Source: Oceanisphaera marina
Lineage (GTDB): Bacteria; Pseudomonadota; Gammaproteobacteria; Enterobacterales; Aeromonadaceae
DNA length: 64,000 nucleotides
Direction of reading: 5' to 3'
Assembly (NCBI RefSeq): GCF_014643915.1
Contig: NZ_BMKE01000008.1
Location: forward strand, 56,786-120,785
Every line of letters begins with the position of its first letter. The first letter of the stretch is position 1. A program made the translations under genes and the position numbers. The notes under the pieces were generated by a model. That model did not search any database, was not told the origin of the DNA, and saw only the letters and a program-made list of their open reading frames with translations. Shown one piece after another: positions 57,264 to 64,000 of this stretch.

Positions 57264-58283
57264 ATGGGCCAGTATTTTCTGCGGCGATTACTGTTGCTGA
57301 TCCCGACCTTCTTGGGAATCACCCTGGTGGTGTTTGCCATCACCCGTTTTGTACCGGGTGGGCCGGTCGAGCGCATGCTGATGGAAAGCCAGTTGGCCAG
57401 CAGCGAGTTCAGCCAGAGCTCTCGTGGCAGTCAGGTGCTCTCCGCCGAGCAAATCGATGAGCTCAAAGCCTTCTATGGTCTGGACAAGCCGGTGTTTGAG
57501 GCGTACTCAGACTGGTTGGGTAAGTTGGTGCGACTCGACCTGGGCGATTCCACCCGCTATTACCTGCCGGTGTGGGAGCTGATTAAAGAACGACTGCCGG
57601 TATCGGCCTTTTTCGGTATCAGCACCTTTATTCTGAGTTACCTGGTATCCATTCCTCTCGGCATCCTCAAGGCGCTCAAGCACAACAGCCGGTTCGACAG
57701 CATCAGTTCCATGTTTATCTACGCCGGTTATGCACTGCCCGCCTATGTGGTGGGTATTTTCCTGCTGACGGTGTTTTCCTTCCAGCTTGGCTGGTTTCCC
57801 ATGGGCGGCTTTGTGGGGGATGATTTTTATTATCTGGATGGCTTCTGGCCGAAAACCTTCAATCTGTTCCATCACGCCCTGTTGCCCTTGATTGCCTACG
57901 CCATCGGCGATTTTGCCGTACTGACCATGACCATGAAAAACAGCCTGATGGAAAATCTGTCGGCAGATTATGTACGTACCGCCGTGGCCAAGGGGTTGCC
58001 GTTTCACAAGGCGGTCACCGGCCATGCCCTGCGCAACAGCATGATCCCCATCGCCAGCCACTTTGGTAACGTAATTTCGGTATTTTTTGCCGGCTCCTTC
58101 CTGATAGAAGTGATCTTCAACATCGATGGCCTGGGGTTGTTGGGTTATGAAGCGATTGTCGAACGGGATTATCCGGTGGTGATGGGTATTCTGGCGGTCA
58201 CGTCTCTGATGATGCTGTTGGGCAACATACTGTCGGATATCTGCGTGGCTATGGTGGATCCCCGGGTGCGTTTCGATGGCTAG
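57264..58283 (+). CDS. yejB: Oligopeptide ABC transporter permease, YejB-like
   Basis: First inner-membrane permease of a peptide importer. It has 339 residues with six predicted helices: the MGQYFLRRLLLLIPTFLGITLVVFAI opening is shortened here to its first helix after MGQYF, the large loop after residue 30, and the permease coupling motif in DYVRTAVAKGLPFHKAV, closing GLGLLGYEAIVERDYPVVMG as in E. coli YejB. The ATG at 57264 follows AAGGAAAACA, the tail of the last 61-bp repeat. It overlaps yejE by eight bases. E. coli YejABEF imports peptides and microcin C. Confidence 0.92.
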   Translation: MGQYFLRRLLLLIPTFLGITLVVFAITRFVPGGPVERMLMESQLASSEFSQSSRGSQVLSAEQIDELKAFYGLDKPVFEAYSDWLGKLVRLDLGDSTRYYLPVWELIKERLPVSAFFGISTFILSYLVSIPLGILKALKHNSRFDSISSMFIYAGYALPAYVVGIFLLTVFSFQLGWFPMGGFVGDDFYYLDGFWPKTFNLFHHALLPLIAYAIGDFAVLTMTMKNSLMENLSADYVRTAVAKGLPFHKAVTGHALRNSMIPIASHFGNVISVFFAGSFLIEVIFNIDGLGLLGYEAIVERDYPVVMGILAVTSLMMLLGNILSDICVAMVDPRVRFDG

Positions 58284-59352
58284 ACTCTTTTCCGACCTCA
58301 CCCATAAAAAGCTGCGCCGCTTTCGCAGTATTCGTCGCGGCTACTATGCCTTTTGCCTGTTTATGCTGATGGTACTGCTGGCGCTGACCGCCGAGCTATG
58401 GGCCAGCAATCGCGCGTTGCTGGTCAAATATGACGGACAGCTTTACTTTCCAACCTATGGTGCCGTGATCACCGGCGACACCTTCGGGCTGGATTATCAA
58501 TACGAAACCAACTATCGCGAGCTGAAAGCGGTCTTTGCCCAGCAGCTCGATGCTAATCAAGCAAATTCTGACCAGGAACATAACTGGGTGTTGCTGCCCA
58601 TAGTGCCCTGGAGCCCTTACGAGCAGGACTACAGCACAGGCAGCTTTCCGCCCACCGCCCCCAGCCTGACCCAACAGCACTATCTGGGCACAGATAATTC
58701 GGGGCGCGATATTCTGGCACGACTGGTCTATGGTTTTCGTACCGCTGTGGGGTTTGCCTTTATCGCCCTTACGGCCAGCTATGTGATTGGTGTGCTGCTG
58801 GGGTGCATGATGGGCTTTGTGGGCGGCAAGTTTGATTTGTTGTTTCAGCGTTTTATCGAAATCTGGTCTCAGGTGCCCTTCTTGTACGTGATCATGATAT
58901 TGGTGTCCTTGACACAGCCCAATTTCATGCTGTTTGTCGGTATCAATGTCTTGTTCGGCTGGATGGGTATCACCTGGTACATGCGTACCCTGACCTATAA
59001 AGAAAAGGTGCGGGATTACGTATTGGCGGCTCGGGCGCAGGGCGCCGGGCTGTGGCGGATTATCGTGCATCACATTTTGCCCAACACCCTGGTGATGATA
59101 GTGACGCTGGCGCCTTTCACCGTGGTGGCTAACATTTCGTTATTGACGGCGCTCGATTATCTTGGCTTTGGTCTGGCGCCCCCCACGCCCAGTTGGGGAG
59201 AGTTGTTGCGCCAGGGTGTGAATCACCTGGATGCCCCCTGGATAGTGTCATCTGTGGTGACCGCCGTCTCTTTGGTATTGATTACAGTATCTTTTATTGG
59301 CGAGGCCATTCGCGAGGCTTTCGATCCTAAACATTTCTCTCGTTATGAATAG
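58276..59352 (+). CDS. yejE: Oligopeptide ABC transporter permease, YejE-like
   Basis: Second permease of the importer. It has 358 residues (E. coli YejE 341). A basic N-terminus and first helix (YYAFCLFMLMVLLALTAEL) are followed by the YejE-type periplasmic segment (NRALLVKYDGQLYFPTYG) and a conserved LGTDNSGRDILARLVYGFR before the remaining helices; the coupling motif is in DYVLAARAQGAGLWRIIVHHILPN. The start lies inside the yejB stop, so translation is coupled. Confidence 0.92.
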   Translation: MARLFSDLTHKKLRRFRSIRRGYYAFCLFMLMVLLALTAELWASNRALLVKYDGQLYFPTYGAVITGDTFGLDYQYETNYRELKAVFAQQLDANQANSDQEHNWVLLPIVPWSPYEQDYSTGSFPPTAPSLTQQHYLGTDNSGRDILARLVYGFRTAVGFAFIALTASYVIGVLLGCMMGFVGGKFDLLFQRFIEIWSQVPFLYVIMILVSLTQPNFMLFVGINVLFGWMGITWYMRTLTYKEKVRDYVLAARAQGAGLWRIIVHHILPNTLVMIVTLAPFTVVANISLLTALDYLGFGLAPPTPSWGELLRQGVNHLDAPWIVSSVVTAVSLVLITVSFIGEAIREAFDPKHFSRYE

Positions 59353-59364
59353 GCAGGGAATGCG

Positions 59365-61167
59365 ATGAAAAAACTAATCACCTTATTGAGCAGCTGGCTG
59401 CTGGTGTGCAGTGTCAATGCCACCGAGTTACCGGAGCAACTGGAGTGGCTCACCAATAATGAAGATCCGGTATTTGCCTCTCCCGAGGCCAAGCGGGGAG
59501 GGGTGCTTAACAGTTGGTTGCTGAGTTTTCCGCTGACCTTTCGTACCGTAGGGCCTGACTCCAACACCTCGTTTCGCTCTTTTATTCTGGAAAACCAGCT
59601 CGGACTGTATGCGCTGCATCCTCAAACTGAGCGGCCGATTCCGGCTCTCGCTACTCACTGGGCCTTTGGCGACGATCATAAAACCATGTACTTCAAGCTG
59701 AATCCGGCCGCACGTTGGTCCGATGGCAAGCCGGTGACCAGTGACGACTTTTTGTTTGCACTGGAAATGATGCGCTCCGAGGTAATCCGAGCGCCCTGGT
59801 ACAACAACTATTTCAGTGAAGAAATCGTCGATGTGACTGCGTATGACGCCCATACCCTGTCGGTGACGGCGGGCAGCCCGAAAAGCCAGCGCGAGTTATT
59901 GAATACGGTGGGGCTGGCACCCCAGCCCAGGCATTTTTACGAACTCAGCGATGATTGGGTGCGCCGTTACAACTGGGCTCAGGCCCCGGTAACCGGTGCC
60001 TATGTGATCGATGACGTGAAGCGCGGCCGCTCGATCAGCTTCAAGCGACTGGACGACTGGTGGGGTAACGATCTGACGTATTACAAGCATCGTTTCAACG
60101 TGGATGCCATTCGTTTGAATGTGGTGCGAGACATGAACATTGCCTATCGGCATTTTCTGCGTGGCGACATCGACACCTTTGGCCTGATTTTGCCGGAATG
60201 GTGGCACGATAAAACCGACACCCCTGAATATCGTAATGGGCTTATCAATCGCATCTGGTTTTATAACGACATGCCTCAAGGCGCGCAGGGGCTGCATCTC
60301 AATACCGCGCATCCCAGGCTGAGTGATGTGCGGGTACGGCAAGGCATTGCTCACGCCATCAACATGCAGCGCATGCTGGATACCATACTGCGTGGCGACT
60401 ACGAACGCATGAACACTTTTGGCACCGGTTATGGTGACTTCATCGACCTCGACATTCGCGCACGGGCTTTTGATATTGAACGGGCCCGAGCCCTGTTTGC
60501 CGAAGCGGGTTATGACCAGCAAGGCCCGGGCGGTATTCTGCGTAATGCCGCCGGCGATACGCTTAGCCTGGCGGTCACCTATACCACTCAGGAACATACC
60601 TCGCGGCTGGCCATCTTGCGGGAAGAAGCGCGCAAGGCGGGGCTGGATCTGCAATTGAATCTGGTCGATGGCGCCACGGGCTTCAAGGCGATGCTGGAGA
60701 AAAAACACGAGGCGGCCTGGCTGGGCTGGGGCGGGGGTGGACTTTATCCTCAGTACTGGGAGTTTTTTCACTCACTCAATGCCGACAAACCGCAAACCAA
60801 CAACCTGTTCAACATCAGCGATGCACAACTGGATACGCTCATTGAGCAATATAGAGTGACCATGGATCTGGATGATAAAGCCGATATATCCAGACAGATA
60901 CAGCGTCGTGTAGATGAATTGGCCATTTTTATTCCCGGCTATCAGGTACCTTATACTCGGGAAGCCTACTGGCGTTATATCCGCCTGCCCGAGTTAAAAG
61001 GCACTCGTCATTCCCCGTCTTTATTCTGGCCAATGGAGGGGGCACCGCACAGTACCGGCGGTTTATTCTGGATCGATGCGGAGCTGAAAGCACAAATGAA
61101 GTCGGGGAAACCTCGCTTCGAGCCTTTGCTGGAAATAGATGAAACCTGGCGGCGCAAGGAGCAGTAA
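59365..61167 (+). CDS. yejA: Peptide ABC transporter substrate-binding protein, YejA-like
   Basis: Family 5 extracellular solute-binding protein. It has 600 residues with a signal peptide (LITLLSSWLLVCSVNA, cleavage before TELP). The family 5 pattern is seen in WAFGDDHKTMYFKLNPAARWSDG, whose core is RWSDGKPVTSDD, then DVRVRQGIAHAINMQRML, and a YejA-type C-terminus (FWPMEGAPHSTGG). In E. coli yejA is the first gene of its operon; here it is third. It begins 12 bases after yejE with an AGGGA site and overlaps the first ATPase gene by one base (TAATG). Confidence 0.93.
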   Translation: MKKLITLLSSWLLVCSVNATELPEQLEWLTNNEDPVFASPEAKRGGVLNSWLLSFPLTFRTVGPDSNTSFRSFILENQLGLYALHPQTERPIPALATHWAFGDDHKTMYFKLNPAARWSDGKPVTSDDFLFALEMMRSEVIRAPWYNNYFSEEIVDVTAYDAHTLSVTAGSPKSQRELLNTVGLAPQPRHFYELSDDWVRRYNWAQAPVTGAYVIDDVKRGRSISFKRLDDWWGNDLTYYKHRFNVDAIRLNVVRDMNIAYRHFLRGDIDTFGLILPEWWHDKTDTPEYRNGLINRIWFYNDMPQGAQGLHLNTAHPRLSDVRVRQGIAHAINMQRMLDTILRGDYERMNTFGTGYGDFIDLDIRARAFDIERARALFAEAGYDQQGPGGILRNAAGDTLSLAVTYTTQEHTSRLAILREEARKAGLDLQLNLVDGATGFKAMLEKKHEAAWLGWGGGGLYPQYWEFFHSLNADKPQTNNLFNISDAQLDTLIEQYRVTMDLDDKADISRQIQRRVDELAIFIPGYQVPYTREAYWRYIRLPELKGTRHSPSLFWPMEGAPHSTGGLFWIDAELKAQMKSGKPRFEPLLEIDETWRRKEQ

Positions 61168-62174
61168 TGGAGTCCTTGTTACGGGTCAAACAAATGGATC
61201 CCTTGCTGCAGGTTGAACATTTGGCCGTGAGCTTTACCACCGAAGCCGGCCAGTTTCGGGTGGTGGATGACGTGAGCTTTTCGCTGGCTGCCGGCCAGAC
61301 CCTAGGACTGGTGGGGGAGTCGGGCTGCGGTAAAAGCGTCACCGCTTTGAGTCTGCTGGGGTTGTTACCCAAACCTGCGGGAAAAGTGGTGGCTGGCAGT
61401 GCCATGTTTCAAGGGCAGGATTTATTGAGCCTGACCGCCGAACAGCGCTATCGGGTGCGTGGCAACAAGATAGCCATGATTTTTCAAGAGCCAATGACGG
61501 CGCTGAATCCGGTGCATACCGTGGGCCGTCAGTTGATGGAGGTATATCAGCTCCACCAGCCGCAGATGACGAAACGCGAGCAGCAACAGGCGGCGGCCAA
61601 GATGTTGCATCAGGTCGGTATTCCCGAGGCACAAGCACGGCTGAAAGCCTATCCCCATCAGTTATCCGGTGGCATGCGCCAACGGGTGATGATCGCCATG
61701 GCACTGGCCTGCGAGCCAGACTTGCTGATTTGCGATGAGCCGACCACGGCGCTGGATGTGACCATTCAGGCGCAAATTCTGCATCTTATTCGGGAGCTGC
61801 AGCAAAGAACCGGTATGGCGGTGCTGTTTATCACCCACGATCTGGGCGTTGTTGCGCAAATCTGCGATCAGGTGCTGGTGATGTATGCCGGGCGCAGCGC
61901 CGAGCAAGCGGATGTGTTCACGCTGTTTGAACATCCGGTGCATCCCTATACTCAAGGATTACTGGCGGCGATCCCGCGTCTGGATCAGCCAGGCAAGACC
62001 CGACTGGCCACCATAGACGGTCAGGTCCCATCGCTAGAAGAGCAACCGAGCGGTTGCCGATTTGCCAATCGCTGTACTTACATGACAGCAGAATGTAAGC
62101 AACAGCCGGGTGTGGCATCGGTAAGCGCAGAGCATGACGTTTGGTGCCATCACTGGCGGGAGCCAAGGCGATGA
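61167..62174 (+). CDS. Peptide ABC transporter ATP-binding protein (DppD/N-half YejF type)
   Basis: First of two ATPases energising the importer. It has 335 residues with Walker [10 protein letters not shown]-loop [10 protein letters not shown], signature LSGGMRQRV, Walker [13 protein letters not shown] and the C-terminal oligopeptide-transporter extension with four cysteines ([14 protein letters not shown], then C near the end), which binds an Fe-S cluster in some family members. The ATG overlaps the yejA stop and has AAGGAG five bases upstream. E. coli YejF fuses two such domains in one chain; here they are separate genes. Confidence 0.92.
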   Translation: MESLLRVKQMDPLLQVEHLAVSFTTEAGQFRVVDDVSFSLAAGQTLGLVGESGCGKSVTALSLLGLLPKPAGKVVAGSAMFQGQDLLSLTAEQRYRVRGNKIAMIFQEPMTALNPVHTVGRQLMEVYQLHQPQMTKREQQQAAAKMLHQVGIPEAQARLKAYPHQLSGGMRQRVMIAMALACEPDLLICDEPTTALDVTIQAQILHLIRELQQRTGMAVLFITHDLGVVAQICDQVLVMYAGRSAEQADVFTLFEHPVHPYTQGLLAAIPRLDQPGKTRLATIDGQVPSLEEQPSGCRFANRCTYMTAECKQQPGVASVSAEHDVWCHHWREPRR

Positions 62175-63238
62175 AGGAAATACACAATACGCCCGCGCTT
62201 CCCTTGCTTCGCGTCGAGCAGCTACAGCAGCATTTTACGTTAGGCGGAGGCTTGTTACGGCGGGGCAAAACCCTGTATGCCGTTGATGGTATCAGCTTTG
62301 AGCTGCAAGCCGGACAAACCCTGGGGCTGGTAGGAGAGTCAGGCTGTGGCAAGTCGACGCTGGCGCGCGCTGTGCTTAAATTGCATGAACCCAGCGGCGG
62401 CCGACTTTTCTTTTCCGGCGAGGAGATCACCCATTATTCTCGATCACAAATGCGTCCGTTGCGCCAGGAAATGCAAATGGTGTTTCAAGACCCCCAGGAA
62501 TCGCTGAATAGTCGCCACACCATAGGCACCATATTACAAGAGCCCTTTGTCATTCATGGTCTGGGATCGGCAAAAGAACGGCAGTTATGGGCGACAGAGT
62601 TATTGCAGCGGGTGGGGTTACCGGCCTCAGCGTTGGAACGCTATCCGCATGAATTTTCTGGCGGCCAACGCCAGCGCATCGGCATCGCCCGTGCCATGGC
62701 TCTCAAGCCCAGGCTGCTGGTGTGCGACGAGGCGGTATCGGCACTGGATGTCTCGGTACAATCGCAAATTCTGAATTTATTGCTGTCGTTACAGCAAGAG
62801 TATCAACTGGCAATCTTGTTTATCGCCCATGATTTGTCTGTGGTAAAGCACATCTCGGATCATATTGCCGTTATGTATCTTGGTCGTATCATAGAGCTGG
62901 CGCCCGCCGAAACACTCTATCGCCAACCTCGGCATCCCTATACTCAAGCGTTACTCGCCGCCATTCCAACGCCCGATCCTCGGCATAGAAAGGCGCCCAT
63001 GATCCTGGAAGGCGAGCCACCATCACCGGCCAGCCCGCCATCAGGCTGCCACTTTCGTACCCGCTGTCGATACGTTGGCGATATTTGCATCAGCCAGAAG
63101 CCCGAACTGGCTGGCGACAGTCACAAAGTTGCTTGCCATTTTCATCAGCAAATCAGCAGCGGACAACGCTTGCCTCAAACCACCACTGGCTGTGATATTA
63201 TTCCTACAGTAACTATGCCTAACCTCATAGCACCTTAA
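62171..63238 (+). CDS. Peptide ABC transporter ATP-binding protein (DppF/C-half YejF type)
   Basis: Second ATPase of the importer. It has 355 residues with Walker [21 protein letters not shown], signature FSGGQRQRI, Walker B LLVCDEAVSALD and the oligopeptide C-terminal extension with cysteines (CHFRTRCRYVGDIC). The ATG at 62171 overlaps the preceding stop by four bases; a GTG at 62141 is less likely. The last 30 residues or so after the cysteine motif are unlike relatives and include the first copy of a small direct duplication (63226-63246), so the natural stop may have been displaced. Confidence 0.91.
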   Translation: MKEIHNTPALPLLRVEQLQQHFTLGGGLLRRGKTLYAVDGISFELQAGQTLGLVGESGCGKSTLARAVLKLHEPSGGRLFFSGEEITHYSRSQMRPLRQEMQMVFQDPQESLNSRHTIGTILQEPFVIHGLGSAKERQLWATELLQRVGLPASALERYPHEFSGGQRQRIGIARAMALKPRLLVCDEAVSALDVSVQSQILNLLLSLQQEYQLAILFIAHDLSVVKHISDHIAVMYLGRIIELAPAETLYRQPRHPYTQALLAAIPTPDPRHRKAPMILEGEPPSPASPPSGCHFRTRCRYVGDICISQKPELAGDSHKVACHFHQQISSGQRLPQTTTGCDIIPTVTMPNLIAP

Positions 63239-63276
63239 ACCACAGGGCTTAAAGCCATAGCGCCCTAAACCACAGG
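63226..63276. repeat. Short direct duplication between the yej operon and gmhB
   Basis: A 21-base segment at 63226-63246 recurs at 63256-63276 with two mismatches (shared core TAAACCACAGG), a 30-bp period. The first copy covers the stop codon of the last yej gene and the second lies just before the gmhB ribosome-binding site. Confidence 0.8.
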
Positions 63277-63284
63277 AATGACCA

Positions 63285-63842
63285 GTGAGCACAGCAGCAA
63301 TTTTTCTTGATCGAGATGGTGTTATCAACCAGGACACCGGCTATGTATCTAAAAGAGACGACTTTATCTTTATCGAAGGCGTAATGGACGCCATGAAACT
63401 GCTCAAGCAAAAAGGCTATCAGCTGGTGGTGGTGACCAATCAGTCGGGAATCGCGCGCGGCCTGTTCAGTGAGGATGACTTTATACGCCTGACCGAATGG
63501 ATGGACTGGTCGTTGGCAGACAGAGACATAGTTCTGGATGGCATTTATTTCTGTCCTCATCATCCTAGCGAAGGTAAAGGTGCCGACACCAAAGAATGTT
63601 ACTGCCGTAAACCTGCTCCGGGCATGTTCCTGGAAGCCATCGCCGATTTGGATGTAGATGTCAGTGCTTCGTATATGGTGGGAGATAAAGTGTCAGACCT
63701 ACAAGCCGCCCAAGCGGCAGGTGTTGCACACTTGGTGTTAGTGCGTACCGGTAAAGACATTACGGCTGAAGGCGAGGCAATGGCCGAAGCTGTCTACTCG
63801 TCATTGACTGAATTTGCACAAAATATCCCCGCATTGGTGTAA
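63285..63842 (+). CDS. gmhB: D-glycero-beta-D-manno-heptose-1,7-bisphosphate 7-phosphatase
   Basis: HAD-family phosphatase in the synthesis of the heptose of lipopolysaccharide core. It has 185 residues with the catalytic DxD at D9/D11 (FLDRDGVIN), the threonine of VVTNQSG, a zinc-binding loop with cysteines in CPHHP and CYCRKP, and the Mg-binding GDKVSD. The start is GTG at 63285 with AGGA nine bases upstream. In E. coli gmhB lies between metN and the rrnH operon; here it also precedes an rrn promoter, but the yej operon separates it from metN. Confidence 0.96.
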   Translation: MSTAAIFLDRDGVINQDTGYVSKRDDFIFIEGVMDAMKLLKQKGYQLVVVTNQSGIARGLFSEDDFIRLTEWMDWSLADRDIVLDGIYFCPHHPSEGKGADTKECYCRKPAPGMFLEAIADLDVDVSASYMVGDKVSDLQAAQAAGVAHLVLVRTGKDITAEGEAMAEAVYSSLTEFAQNIPALV

Positions 63843-63898
63843 TGCAGCGCATATCGTTTTAAAAGTGACCGCTTGGATGGTTTTGTGCAAATTAGCAC

Positions 63899-63926
63899 TT
63901 GCGCTAAATCTCTCGCTCCCTATAAT
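63899..63926 (+). promoter_or_regulatory. Ribosomal RNA operon P1 promoter
   Basis: TTGCGC (63899-63904), 16-bp spacer ending CTCCC, consensus TATAAT (63921-63926), then the G/C-rich discriminator GCGC and CCACTGACACGG. This is nearly the E. coli rrn P1 sequence. The 16-bp spacer and GCGC discriminator are the features that make such promoters sensitive to ppGpp and DksA. A/T-rich sequence upstream (about 63852-63890) may act as an UP element with Fis sites. Confidence 0.92.
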
Positions 63927-64000
63927 GCGCATCCACTGACACGGGGCAACACGCCAACGGTCACAAGGGTTTGAAACGAACGAAACAAAGTTTGAATCAA
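63927..64000 (+). other. Start of the rRNA operon leader, cut by the window end
   Basis: Sequence after P1 has the ACACGCC segment also seen in E. coli rrn leaders, then an A/G-rich stretch. No complete P2 promoter, boxA antitermination element or 16S sequence is reached before the window ends. Confidence 0.6.

Overview
The window is a 64 kb chromosomal segment of a gammaproteobacterium, probably from the Aeromonadales (Oceanimonas/Oceanisphaera-like). That placement is an inference from protein similarity recalled from memory and from gene order; no search was run. Coding density is high. I see no insertion sequence, integrase, CRISPR array or tRNA gene. Nearly all genes belong to conserved families, and much of the order matches Escherichia coli: hpt-yadGH-panDCB-folK-pcnB-gluQ-dksA-sfsA-thpR-hrpB-mrcB, then hemL-erpA-yadS-btuF-mtnN, gltBD-arcB, and metNIQ-gmhB-rrn.

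Layout. 1-3.4 kb: 3' part of rpoC and its terminator. 3.7-10.1 kb: assimilatory sulfate reduction (cysJ, cysI, cysH, a two-CBS-domain protein, then cysG with its own promoter). 10.3-12.7 kb: a TIGR03899-type gene, a putative 37-residue membrane protein, ytfJ and ppa. 12.8-17.4 kb: mpl-ubiX, hpt and the yadGH ABC exporter. 17.4-22.9 kb, minus strand: pantothenate and folate genes (panD, panC, panB, folK), pcnB (which appears to start at AUU), gluQ and dksA. 23-32 kb: sfsA/thpR convergent pair, a CHASE-GGDEF-EAL protein, hrpB-mrcB. 31.9-38.4 kb: VOC protein, hemL, a DUF6776-type protein, erpA-glutaredoxin-HIT, mepM, tyrS. 38.5-47.9 kb, minus strand: yadS, btuF/cbiB/mtnN and glutamate synthase gltBD. 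48.4-53.5 kb: arcB-dgt and a short LysM/inverse-autotransporter-like outer-membrane protein. 53.5-56.7 kb, minus strand: rfaH and metNIQ with a MetJ-type operator. 57.3-63.2 kb: a five-gene peptide ABC transporter operon (yejB-yejE-yejA and two ATPases). 63.3-64 kb: gmhB and a textbook ribosomal RNA P1 promoter; the 16S gene must lie just outside the window.

Most unusual features. (1) An array of six near-identical 61-bp units plus one degenerate 59-bp unit ends one base before the yejB start codon. Each unit carries an in-frame 19-codon mini-ORF whose stop lies one base before the start codon of the next unit. (2) A pcnB reading frame that only matches the E. coli protein N-terminus if it starts at an AUU codon, as E. 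coli pcnB does. (3) A shared 24-bp A/T-rich element abutting both the cysJ and cysG promoters, a candidate CysB site. (4) A stand-alone inverse-autotransporter barrel with no passenger. (5) Nested inverted repeats upstream of dksA. (6) The yej operon and its repeats sit between metN and gmhB-rrn, which are neighbours in E. coli.
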